Source of the DNA: a virus
Length of the DNA: 37,697 nt
IMG/VR virus record: IMGVR_UViG_3300036823_000111
Coordinates: 1 to 37,697 of that record
Strand: one strand, 5' to 3'
Within the stretch, counting starts at the first letter, position 1; each line of letters starts with the position of its first letter. This document shows positions 31,824 through 37,697 of the stretch, one piece after another. A program made the translations under genes and the position numbers. Below the pieces are notes generated by a model. The model worked only from the letters and a program-made list of their open reading frames with translations. It did no database searches and was not told the DNA's origin.

Positions 31824-33941
31824 CTATTGGAAGAAGTTGAACTCGTCGTCGACGGCCTCAGCCGCGGCAACGCTCTGTACTGCGACCGCCACTGCGAGCG
31901 CCTTGTCCTCGGCGATCGCGGCCGCGGTTTCGACCATCGCCGCCGGCAGCGCTGCCGGGACGGCGATCCGCGCGGGTTCCATGCGCGGAGTAACTTCGCG
32001 CCGGGCTGTACGCTCGGCGTGGCCGGGAACATGTACGTGCTGATGGACCTTCGCGATGAAGTCCTTCGTCTCGCGGCGCCCGCGGCGGCGCGCCTTTTCG
32101 TCCTCGACGAAGGCGTCCTCGCCCATGCGTCGCAACTCGACGCAATCGACCAGCCCAACGAGGCGATTCTCGTGATAGAGCGCGGCCGTCTGCAGATCCA
32201 GCGGATCGTAGGCGAGTTGCACTTCGCAGCCGTTCAACGCCATCAGCCGCAAGGGATTCGATGTCAGGCGATAGTGCCACACCTTGGCGCCAAAAGTGGT
32301 CCGGACTTCACCCTGCCGGATCGTCAGATTCCGCCGTTTGGCGAAGCAGAGATGGATGACTTCCTCCGGCACGGTCCGCTTCTCGACGCGCCGAATCAAC
32401 TGCTCCCACGCTTCGTTCGGACACATCCAGCCGCGGCCGGTGGGCGTGATCTTGTTCATGCCCTCGCCAGCCAACTCGCGCTCGTTCAGCTCTTTGAGGT
32501 GGTCATCATAGAAGGCCGCGACCTCGCCGATCGTCGGGAAGGCCGGCTCGACGTTCTCACCAGCGAGCCAGCGCTCATGCTGATGCAGAAGTTTGTCGAA
32601 GCGTTCAGTGGGCCGCGCGGTGGGTTGATGTCCACACCACCACGGCAGCGTACGGTCGAAGTCGGCGGTGCGTCCGAAGTTCGGCTCGATTATTTTCGAG
32701 CGTGCCCGCTTCACAATGGCGTGATGGACCCGGATACCAAGGGTGTCCATCACGCCTCTGAAGCCCGTCTCCAGGTGATCCACCCGGCGCGATTCAGTGC
32801 GCGGGGACCGGCCTTCCAGCCATTCACAACGGAAGTCTTTACCGTTGTCCCAGTAGACGGAAATTGGCAGGCCGTATTCGAGAAACTGGCGCTTGAGCAC
32901 CGTCGCGATCGAGTCCGATGACGGCGTCTCGACAATGCACCAGGCGAGCCACTTGCGCGTACGCATATCGATCGCGGCGGTGAGCCATGGGCGGGCGAGC
33001 AGCCAACCAGATTTCGATGTGCCGGCGCGGTCGGGGACCAGACAGAAAAGGTCCAGCCGCCGGTGATCCATGACGACGTAATCGAGCGGCTGTATGTCCG
33101 TCAGATTGCGGAAACTGATGATTTCCTGCGTGTTGTGGAAGGCTTCGTCGCCCTCGCGCGCCATCGTCTTCGCGATTTCGGGAATGCGTTCGAACCAGTT
33201 TCGGAACGTGCTGTAGCTGGCGAGCGGAAGCTGTGCGATGGGTGCGAGACAGCCGTCTGTTGTCGAGTAGCGGGCGTACTTGGCGCGGTCGAAGTCGCCG
33301 AGCTTGGCGCCGGCGTTCTTCGCCCGCCAGATGCGTTCCTCGCCGTAGGCGCGGAAGATGTCCCGGACCGTCAGTTTGCCGTAGGCACCGTGCTTCGGGA
33401 ACGCGGCCGCGATCAGAAATTCGAGCGCAGCCGCGTTCAACGATTTGGGCTTACCCTTATCACTACGGTCCTTCGGGACCAACGCCGGTAAGCCACCCTC
33501 ACTCCATGCGGCAAGCCAGTTATAGATCGTTCGACGCTTTGTTTTGTGCTGTTTGGCGAGCCAGTCGATGACTTTTACCTTCGACTGGTTGCCCTGTGAC
33601 CAGACCGCCGGGAACGCGTCACGCTTGAGCAGCGGCTCGATGACCTTGTAGCGCGATTCGCAGGCGATGCGGTCCGCTTCGGAGAGGTTCGGCCCGAGGG
33701 GGACGGTCAGTGCAAGCGCCATCTGACCGTTGCCCGCCCCTGGTGTCATCGGGATGACGTTGGTGCCGCGCGCCCAGCGGACCTGTGCGTCTGGCGGAAG
33801 ATCGGCCGGATTGTGCTGCAGATGGACCGCCCGCGCACTCGCGTCGACCTTAAGCTCACCGCTGCTCAGGCGCCGCGCGTGGCGGTCGGAGACTTCCAGC
33901 GCGGCCGCTACGTCGCGCGTGAGGAGAGCTTTGGCTGCCAT
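31824..33941 (-). CDS. A: MuA-like DDE transposase (705 aa)
   Basis: N-terminal HTH (ALLTRDVAAALEVSDRHARR), then a site-recognition region to about 245 with another HTH-like part (KTKRRTIYNWLAAWSEGG). The catalytic RNase H-like core holds Asp292 (YVVMDHRRLDLF), Asp365 (SVYWDNGKDF) and Glu419 (KIIEPNFGR), with 73 and 54 residues between them (Mu: 67 and 56). The C-terminal beta-barrel (about 550-640) and an A/E-rich tail follow, where MuB contact and disassembly signals are expected. Length is close to Mu A (663). ATG 33941 overlaps the preceding stop (TGATG). Confidence 0.95.
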   Translation of the reverse strand: MAAKALLTRDVAAALEVSDRHARRLSSGELKVDASARAVHLQHNPADLPPDAQVRWARGTNVIPMTPGAGNGQMALALTVPLGPNLSEADRIACESRYKVIEPLLKRDAFPAVWSQGNQSKVKVIDWLAKQHKTKRRTIYNWLAAWSEGGLPALVPKDRSDKGKPKSLNAAALEFLIAAAFPKHGAYGKLTVRDIFRAYGEERIWRAKNAGAKLGDFDRAKYARYSTTDGCLAPIAQLPLASYSTFRNWFERIPEIAKTMAREGDEAFHNTQEIISFRNLTDIQPLDYVVMDHRRLDLFCLVPDRAGTSKSGWLLARPWLTAAIDMRTRKWLAWCIVETPSSDSIATVLKRQFLEYGLPISVYWDNGKDFRCEWLEGRSPRTESRRVDHLETGFRGVMDTLGIRVHHAIVKRARSKIIEPNFGRTADFDRTLPWWCGHQPTARPTERFDKLLHQHERWLAGENVEPAFPTIGEVAAFYDDHLKELNERELAGEGMNKITPTGRGWMCPNEAWEQLIRRVEKRTVPEEVIHLCFAKRRNLTIRQGEVRTTFGAKVWHYRLTSNPLRLMALNGCEVQLAYDPLDLQTAALYHENRLVGLVDCVELRRMGEDAFVEDEKARRRGRRETKDFIAKVHQHVHVPGHAERTARREVTPRMEPARIAVPAALPAAMVETAAAIAEDKALAVAVAVQSVAAAEAVDDEFNFFQ

Positions 33942-34369
33942 CAGATGCGCTCCTTCAGCAAGGCCTTGAGGCGGGCTTCCTTCACTGTGATTTCCTCGCG
34001 CTCCAGAACTGTGCGCCCGAAATCCGCGAGGCTATGAGCTACTTCGTCTACGAGGTAGAGGCCGGACTCCGCACACGCCAGATCCAGTAGTCGGCGTGAG
34101 CCTGTCACACGAACCCACGCCGCCACCAGATCAAGGGGAAAACGATGGCTTTTCGACTCGGCAACGAAGGCATCGATCTGGGAAACAGTGATCGGACGCC
34201 GCACGTCGCGGGAAAGCAGATCGGCCACTTCCTCGCGTGACCAGCGGCATTCCTTCAAGTCCTGGACTGCGTGGCGTTTTATGAGAGTGGCGATGTCGGG
34301 TTGGTCCGAATGGTGCTGTGCATCAGCCCGCCGCTGGTCGATGTCTGAAATCGGCAGGATCTCAGCCAT
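33941..34369 (-). CDS. Early protein upstream of transposase (142 aa)
   Basis: ATG 34369; an upstream longer frame was rejected since it lies over the coupled 74-aa gene. Contains RHAVQDLKECRWSREEVADL, HTH-like, and a long region up to KEARLKALLKERI, mostly helical. It takes the place of early regulatory genes (such as ner) between operator and A in Mu relatives but I see no close match. May control transposase expression; unproven. Confidence 0.6.
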   Translation of the reverse strand: MAEILPISDIDQRRADAQHHSDQPDIATLIKRHAVQDLKECRWSREEVADLLSRDVRRPITVSQIDAFVAESKSHRFPLDLVAAWVRVTGSRRLLDLACAESGLYLVDEVAHSLADFGRTVLEREEITVKEARLKALLKERI

Positions 34370-34586
34370 TGTTTTTTCCGTTCCGTGGGCGAATACTCTT
34401 CTTTCGGGGGAGTAATGTGTACTGCACGGCCTCAGCAGAAGAGCCGGGAAAACGTTTGGAATGCTGGCTGGCGATCGCTCCGCGGAGAGTTGTCCGTAAC
34501 AGCAGTTCGGTCGCGTCGATGAATTCCGGATCGCCGGAATCATATATGGCGTCAAGGATCCGATGGATGGTGTTGTCAGCTGGCAC
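34362..34586 (-). CDS. Early small protein (74 aa)
   Basis: GTG 34586, overlapping the next gene by 8 and the preceding by 11 bases. Starts MPADNTIHRILDAIYDSGDP, then FIDATELLLRTTLRGAIASQ, basic C-terminus (LLPRKKSIRPRNGKNNG). Its phrase on the size of a site's degree (DSGDPEFIDATELLLRTTL) echoes that near the end of the repressor (ESGQPEIIVAVESVLQVCR), suggesting shared origin. Unknown function. Confidence 0.55.
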   Translation of the reverse strand: MPADNTIHRILDAIYDSGDPEFIDATELLLRTTLRGAIASQHSKRFPGSSAEAVQYTLLPRKKSIRPRNGKNNG

Positions 34587-34788
34587 GCCGCGGGCCTTTC
34601 ATTGGGGCTCCGAATCGCTGAAGTGCTCGTCGAATCGAAGTTGAGCTGCGTTGCTCCCAGAAAACCTTTCGGACATAGTCCGCTGTCACCGGTCGCTTCC
34701 TCTGTCGTTTAGCGACAATCTGAAATACCCCGCGATTGGCGCGAAACCACGTCCATTTGTGGAAGTCCGCAGTTGCGGTATTGTTCAA
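34576..34788 (-). CDS. First early gene, HTH-like (70 aa)
   Basis: The frame is open from 34848 but the TTG there is the -35 box of the promoter, so the real start must be downstream of about 34813; I chose TTG 34788 (GTG 34809 is possible). It has WTWFRANRGVFQIVAKRQRK, then PVTADYVRKVFWEQRSSTSI and RRALQRFGAP, a short DNA-binding-like region. It holds the Ner position in Mu relatives: first early gene, opposite the repressor. Probably a second repressor or Cro-like switch protein. Confidence 0.55.
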   Translation of the reverse strand: MNNTATADFHKWTWFRANRGVFQIVAKRQRKRPVTADYVRKVFWEQRSSTSIRRALQRFGAPMKGPRRAS

Positions 34789-34810
34789 GCTGGAGTCTGA
34801 GTCAGACACT

Positions 34811-34833
34811 ACTAGCGCTATCCTAGCGCTAGT
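34811..34833. promoter_or_regulatory. Operator: perfect 10-bp inverted repeat with 3-bp spacer
   Basis: ACTAGCGCTA-TCC-TAGCGCTAGT reads the same on both strands apart from the spacer. Each arm contains the self-palindromic octamer TAGCGCTA, and the two octamers start 11 bp apart, about one helical turn, so two dimers of a regulator could bind side by side on one face. The element covers the -10 box and start of the early promoter and lies 37 bp upstream of the repressor start. Binding by the adjacent XRE-type protein is inferred. Confidence 0.85.
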
Positions 34834-34848
34834 GTTTGTGAGAGTCAA
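34820..34848 (-). promoter_or_regulatory. Early promoter (divergent from repressor)
   Basis: On the minus strand TTGACT (34848-34843) and TAGGAT (34825-34820) are 17 bp apart: 5/6 and 4/6 matches to the sigma-70 boxes at ideal spacing. The -10 lies within the operator, so bound repressor would block it. It would drive the early genes and A/B. Confidence 0.75.
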
Positions 34849-34869
34849 TACGTTACGGAGGAAATTCGG

Positions 34870-35295
34870 TTGGATTCTACGGTGGTCCGCAGATTACGTC
34901 ACGCGCTTCGCATGAGCCAGCAGCAACTCGCAACGGAACTCGGCCTGTCTGTCGCGTCGATCCGCGCATACGAAGCGGGCCAAAAAGTTAGCGAAGGATC
35001 GCTGGAAAAGCTGAAATCATTGGCTGCCAGAAAGATGCTTCCCGACTTCGCCATCGAGCTCGACGGAAGAGAATTCAAGGTCCGGGCCGTTTACGAACCA
35101 GGTAAAAAGGTGCGCATGCCGCGCGTGCCGGCAGGCGAGGATTTGGGGGACGTGATGCATCGGATGCTCGACGAGGTCATTGAGAGTGGACAGCCGGAGA
35201 TCATTGTGGCTGTCGAATCCGTGCTGCAGGTTTGCAGAATAGCGCTAACTTCCAACAATAGCGCTAGCAAAACCGGAAAATCCGGCGGAAAATAG
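34870..35295 (+). CDS. XRE-family helix-turn-helix repressor (141 aa)
   Basis: TTG start 34870 with GGAGGA 7 bases upstream. N-terminal HTH_3 domain: VRRLRHALRMSQQQLATELG, then LSVASIRAYEAGQKVSEGSL, followed by a C-terminal part (FKVRAVYEPGKKVRMPRVPA; MLDEVIESGQPEIIVAVESV) of unknown fold, no S24 peptidase motif, so no RecA-type self-cleavage is expected. Plus strand against all phage genes to its left; it opens the lysogeny unit. Two further TAGCGCTA octamers lie in its 3' end. Lysogeny repressor is the most likely role. Confidence 0.85.
   Translation: MDSTVVRRLRHALRMSQQQLATELGLSVASIRAYEAGQKVSEGSLEKLKSLAARKMLPDFAIELDGREFKVRAVYEPGKKVRMPRVPAGEDLGDVMHRMLDEVIESGQPEIIVAVESVLQVCRIALTSNNSASKTGKSGGK
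35240..35266 (+). promoter_or_regulatory. Distal pair of TAGCGCTA octamers inside repressor 3' end
   Basis: TAGCGCTA occurs at 35240-35247 and 35259-35266, start-to-start 19 bp, within the last codons of the repressor gene. They match the octamers of the operator about 430 bp away. No other copy of the octamer was noticed in the window by eye. They may be secondary sites for a looped or cooperative complex, or an autoregulatory site for the genes downstream. Confidence 0.6.
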
Positions 35296-35303
35296 GGTGA
35301 CAG

Positions 35304-35798
35304 GTGGTTGATTTGGTAAAACGCTTACCTTATATAGTGATGGTCTTTTCTATATGCACCGCTTGTGCGCCTTCGCGGCAGCCGGTTGCTGCCACCGGCT
35401 GGACCGTCGAGCCCGGCTTCAGTGTGGATGGTAAGCCGGCCGGTGCACTGGCCCAGCTCAGAAGCGCGGGCACTCTGCTCGGTTTCCAGTGCCGCTATGG
35501 ACGTTTGGACGTCTTTGTCGATCCTGGCGTACAGTCGAAGCCTGGGCGTCGCGGATTCCCGGTTACCTATCGGCTCGATGATCGTGACGCTGTCGTCACA
35601 GCCCATGAGCTTAAAGGCAGCACGCGTTTATTCATTGGGGATGGCCGTATGGCAGCGGAGTTTCGATCGGCAAAGACATTGCGGGTGACGTTCACCCCGC
35701 TCCTCGACGAAGGTCCGGGGCATGTGACGTTCGACCTTAGCGGTGTGGGGGCTGCGCTTGACCAGCTTCGGGCGGCATGTCCGGCTGACCGCTCCTGA
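35304..35798 (+). CDS. Lipoprotein-like protein with VasI-type pattern (164 aa)
   Basis: GTG 35304 (AGGGTG upstream). N-terminus MVDLVKRLPYIVMVFSICTA then CAPS, a signal peptide with a non-canonical lipobox (CTAC). The mature part resembles small proteins linked to type VI secretion (VasI-like): VFVDPGVQSKPGRRGFPVTY then RLDDRDAV, later TFDLSGVGAALDQLRAACPA. In the lysogeny unit after the repressor, so likely expressed in the lysogen, perhaps for superinfection exclusion or host fitness; function not proven. Confidence 0.65.
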   Translation: MVDLVKRLPYIVMVFSICTACAPSRQPVAATGWTVEPGFSVDGKPAGALAQLRSAGTLLGFQCRYGRLDVFVDPGVQSKPGRRGFPVTYRLDDRDAVVTAHELKGSTRLFIGDGRMAAEFRSAKTLRVTFTPLLDEGPGHVTFDLSGVGAALDQLRAACPADRS

Positions 35799-35812
35799 TA
35801 TATACTCAGCGA

Positions 35813-36013
35813 ATGCTCAAAGCCTTCGCTTCCCGCCTCCTTATTATTCTTCTAGCGGTCACCCCGATCTTCGCCAAGAGTTCGGCAAAGGTAACGCCGA
35901 AGAGTTCTGGGCCTGTGCACGTCCATGGCTATACGCGCAAGGACGGAAAACACGTCCAGCCATATAATCGCCGCGCGCCCGGCACTGCGCCGAAGACGAA
36001 GCGCAAATCGTAA
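35813..36013 (+). CDS. Small exported basic protein with GYTRKDGKHVQPYNR motif (66 aa)
   Basis: Signal peptide (MLKAFASRLLIILLAVTPIF then AKSS), then VHGYTRKDGKHVQPYNRRAP, a motif common to small exported bacterial and prophage proteins, and a basic tail (KTKRKS). Third gene of the plus-strand lysogeny unit, 14 bases after the lipoprotein. The role is not known. Confidence 0.65.
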   Translation: MLKAFASRLLIILLAVTPIFAKSSAKVTPKSSGPVHVHGYTRKDGKHVQPYNRRAPGTAPKTKRKS

Positions 36014-36312
36014 GCCCCAAGGGTAAATAAGATTAAACTCTTCCAGCGCTGTCCGGAACATTTTCCGCCGGCGCCGTTTTTATTTATGTCCGCACTCGTG
36101 TCCGCACAGCCATCCGGTGCGTCCGCGTAAGTTATTGACTTCTGGTTGGGTCGGTCCGGACATAGGGCGGAAGTTGCAAATTATCGCCGCGCGGTCGCCC
36201 CTCGACTGTGGCCATCGGCGCCTAGCGTATCTGCCCGCAACTGTTGGGGTTATGGAATCTCCGTCGCGACCGGCCTCCTCTGGCCTCTATTTGCCATATA
36301 CCGTTGCTCTAA
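36014..36312. other. Intergenic region holding the phage-host junction; GTCCG repeats
   Basis: No gene recognised. The octamer-like GTCCGSAC recurs: 36051 (GTCCGGAA), 36088 (GTCCGCAC), 36100 (GTCCGCAC), 36121 (GTCCGCGT), 36154 (GTCCGGAC), five copies in 111 bp, all on the plus strand. Transposable phages carry repeated transposase-binding sites near the ends, so these are candidates. A GC palindrome CGGCGCCG with TTTTTATTT after it (36069-36085) may be a weak terminator. A 74-codon open frame at 36117-36341 has no homology seen and is not called. Confidence 0.5.
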
Positions 36313-36792
36313 CTAGAGGGGGATGCCCTGATCTCGAATGAACCCGGCGTTCGCGTCGGAGTGAAGACAGCCGACTGCGTGCCGGTACTTCTGGTGGATC
36401 CCACGCTTCGGGCGGTTGCGGCAATTCACGCAGGGTGGCGCGGAACCGCGCAAAATATTGCCGCCGCGGCAGTGCGGGAAATGGCGGCCCGCTGGAACGC
36501 GCGTCCGGAAAATTTACGGGCGGCCATTGGTCCTTCCATCGGAGTCTGCTGCTACGAGGTCGGGCCGGAAGTCGCCCGCCACTTTGGGAAATGGAATACA
36601 GAAATGGAACATGTGCACGAACACGTACACCTCGATCTCCCCTCGGTCAACGAAAGGCAGCTCCGGGCCCTCGGCGTGAACGACATCTGGAAATCAGTTG
36701 AGTGCACATTCTGCCGAGCCGACAAATTCTTTTCGTTCCGGCGCGAGCGCGAGGCCGCTGGACGACTAATGTCGTTCGTCGGCTTGCGCTAA
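36313..36792 (+). pseudogene. pgeF: 3' part of pgeF (laccase-domain purine nucleoside/polyphenol oxidase), cut off by prophage
   Basis: From EGDALISNEP on, the frame matches the C-terminal 60% of the PgeF/YfiH family: VGVKTADCVPVLLVD (catalytic Cys), AVAAIHAGWRGTAQNI (His ligand), AAIGPSIGVCCYEVG, ending RADKFFSFRREREAAG and MSFVGLR. About 100 N-terminal residues, including the conserved VHG region, are missing; an in-frame TAA lies at 36310-36312, directly before the homology starts. The missing part is expected left of the window beyond the other prophage end. The remaining frame has a GTG at 36361 but would lack the first domain, so it is probably inactive. Confidence 0.8.
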
Positions 36793-36837
36793 CGCACACG
36801 AGTTTCGAACGTAATTTGGGTAACACCGGAAACACAT

Positions 36838-36863
36838 CGGGCGGACCTCAGAGGGTCCGCCCG
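36838..36863. terminator. Bidirectional terminator between convergent host genes
   Basis: Perfect 10-bp stem CGGGCGGACC/GGTCCGCCCG with loop TCAGAG, between the end of pgeF and the end of the DksA-like gene, which point to each other. U-tracts are weak on both sides (GAAACT, GATGTG), so termination may be partial. Confidence 0.6.
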
Positions 36864-36898
36864 GAAACTCGTCAGAGGTTTGGAAGACTCGCAGGTGT

Positions 36899-37279
36899 TT
36901 ATGCGGCGCTTGCGAACAAGTCAGCCGAATCTTCAACCTCGATTTCGTGACGATCCACCTGCTCCTGACATTTGATGCAGAAAGCAGCCCACGGCACGGC
37001 GTTCATGCGCTTGGGTGAGATGTCTTCTTCGCAATGCAGGCAGACGCCGTACGATCCGTCGGCAATGCGAGCCAGCGCGCGGCGAATCTGCCGCAGCATG
37101 GTGGAATCCCGGTCCAGATTGCGAATCGCGAGTTCGCGTTCGCCCGCCAATTGCACTTCGTCAAGCGCGTCGGGCGCCTTCTCGATGGCAATCTCGTCCC
37201 TGTTCCGAAGCGAACCGGTCAGTTCCCTCTGCTTCGTCTCCAGGATGTTTTTATATTTCTCCAGTTCAGCCTTGGTCAT
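36899..37279 (-). CDS. DksA/TraR-family zinc-finger protein (126 aa)
   Basis: Start ATG 37279 with GAGGAAAG 5 bases upstream. N-terminal coiled coil (LEKYKNILETKQRELTGSLR; LAIRNLDRDSTMLRQIRRAL) and a C4 zinc finger CLHCEEDISPKRMNAVPWAA then FCIKCQE, with the conserved GSYGVC lead. The family binds the RNA polymerase secondary channel and modulates transcription, in stress or growth control. The tip residues DxxDxA of DksA appear as APDALDE here. A further 7 residues would be added by ATG 37300, without a good ribosome site. Part of the host flank. Confidence 0.88.
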   Translation of the reverse strand: MTKAELEKYKNILETKQRELTGSLRNRDEIAIEKAPDALDEVQLAGERELAIRNLDRDSTMLRQIRRALARIADGSYGVCLHCEEDISPKRMNAVPWAAFCIKCQEQVDRHEIEVEDSADLFASAA

Positions 37280-37586
37280 TTGTCTTTCCTCGTCTTCCAA
37301 ACATCTTGTCTGGCTTTTTTCGCTCTTTCTCTTCTGTGGTACAGACGAAAATTCGCCATCAAAGTTTCAAATAAACTGATGAGTGGCGTTTGGTGAAATT
37401 ATTCTCGAACGGTGGCCCATTTTCATCTCCGCCTCCTCATGCTCTCCACCCTTAGCAACTGCCGTGCCAAAAGCGAAAACCTCCGGGTTTTGTATAGACT
37501 ACATCAATCGAACTCTTCCGTCCATTACCCAAAGATTAATTTTTTTACGTTTAAGTACTGCAGTAGTCGCGTGTTATCCAAATGCA
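37280..37586. other. Intergenic region, nothing recognised
   Basis: Lower GC than the rest, with runs such as TTTTTT near 37312 and TTTTTTACG near 37540. It must contain the promoter of the DksA-like gene, but no clear pair of boxes was found. Confidence 0.4.
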
Positions 37587-37697
37587 CTACGGCTCGAAGC
37601 CGATCGTTCCAAAAACCAGGCCGAGTTCGCGGCCTCCCGCCTCGTGCATGACTCGATCCACCGATATCGAAACTTCGACACTCGGCCGGCCCACCAA
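37587..37697 (-). CDS. C-terminal end of unknown host gene (partial)
   Basis: Minus frame open from the right edge to TAG at 37587, 36 codons with GC-rich third positions. Contains RPSVEVSISVDRVMHEAGGR and ends GLVFGTIGFEP. No family can be given from this length. Confidence 0.3.
   Translation of the reverse strand: MVGRPSVEVSISVDRVMHEAGGRELGLVFGTIGFEP

Larger units (their letters stand above)
1..36312 (-). mobile_element. Mu-like transposable siphophage prophage (incomplete at left edge)
   Basis: The block holds a repressor with divergent early genes, a DDE transposase of MuA type, a MuB-type ATPase, Gam, GemA, Mu-type terminase, portal, protease and gpG genes, then long-tail genes and a spike. 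Gene order follows Mu, but the tail is of the non-contractile type (tape measure, hub; no sheath gene). The right limit is inferred: homology to host pgeF begins at about 36313 directly after an in-frame stop, so the phage end lies between 36014 and 36312. The other end lies left of the window. No terminal CA or target duplication could be fixed by eye. No gene of the block looks frameshifted or decayed, so the element may be functional. Confidence 0.9.

Noticed and set aside
31677-32921. 414-codon plus-strand frame
   Set aside because: It is fully antisense to the transposase gene, which has catalytic residues; GC-rich codon use makes such shadows common here.
34789-34848. TTG start at 34848 for the first early gene
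   Set aside because: This TTG is the -35 box of the promoter with ideal spacing to the -10; transcription would begin downstream.
36117-36341. 74-codon plus frame leading into pgeF
   Set aside because: No similarity to the pgeF N-terminus (no VHG motif) and it enters pgeF in the wrong frame; probably not coding.
1-37697. tRNA genes, rRNA, CRISPR arrays and insertion sequences
   Set aside because: None could be recognised by eye: no repeat-spacer pattern, no cloverleaf with a CCA-type end, and no second transposase apart from the MuA-like gene.

Overview
The window is almost entirely one transposable (Mu-like) prophage, seen from its regulatory end (about 36.3 kb) to a tail spike gene cut by the left edge. 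From about 34.8 kb to position 1 all genes lie on the minus strand and are packed end to end, mostly with ATGA or TGATG stop/start overlaps. The module order (repressor, early genes, transposase A, ATPase B, Gam, GemA, gp25/26/27-like, terminase, portal, protease, capsid, virion morphogenesis protein) is that of Mu relatives. The tail genes are of the long non-contractile kind (tube, frameshifted chaperone, 790-aa tape measure, hub, spike) and no sheath, tail-lysozyme or Mu-type baseplate gene is seen. This is therefore a transposable siphophage, in the broad sense of B3/D3112 of Pseudomonas. The high GC, signal peptides ending in AQ or A-x-A, an IPT/TIG domain in a virion gene and the host flank suggest a GC-rich Gram-negative host, perhaps an acidobacterium of the Bryobacter/Solibacter type. 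That host guess is inference only.

Layout from right to left. Host DNA lies at 36.3-37.7 kb: the 3' part of pgeF, a convergent terminator, a DksA/TraR-like gene and the end of an unknown gene. The lysogeny region at 34.8-36.0 kb holds a plus-strand XRE-type repressor followed by a lipoprotein-like and a small exported protein. A 23-bp perfect inverted repeat sits on the -10 box of the divergent early promoter. The early region at 34.8-30.3 kb carries three small genes, MuA-like transposase, two small genes and MuB-like ATPase. The middle region at 30.3-25.0 kb carries two tandem zinc-ribbon paralogues, small membrane proteins, Gam, a Cys-rich protein, three consecutive putative DNA-binding proteins, GemA and small genes.

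The packaging and head region at 25.0-11.1 kb holds gp25-, gp26- and gp27-like genes, large terminase, a MazG-like protein, a GH108-type endolysin, a portal fused to a MuF-type C-terminus, three genes with signal peptides, protease/scaffold, decoration protein, major capsid protein, an IPT/TIG-connector fusion, two membrane/exported proteins and a gpG-like protein. Next come two DNA methyltransferases (11.1-9.5 kb) wedged between head-tail joining genes. The tail region (9.5 kb to the left edge) holds the terminator, tube, chaperone with a probable -2 frameshift, tape measure, distal proteins and a beta-helix spike.

Points of most interest are the cassette of Sec-signal proteins inside the head operon, one of which carries phage-fibre sequence; the paired TAGCGCTA octamers at the early promoter and again in the 3' end of the repressor gene; the tightly bounded -2 frameshift; the portal-MuF fusion; and the prophage junction inside pgeF.
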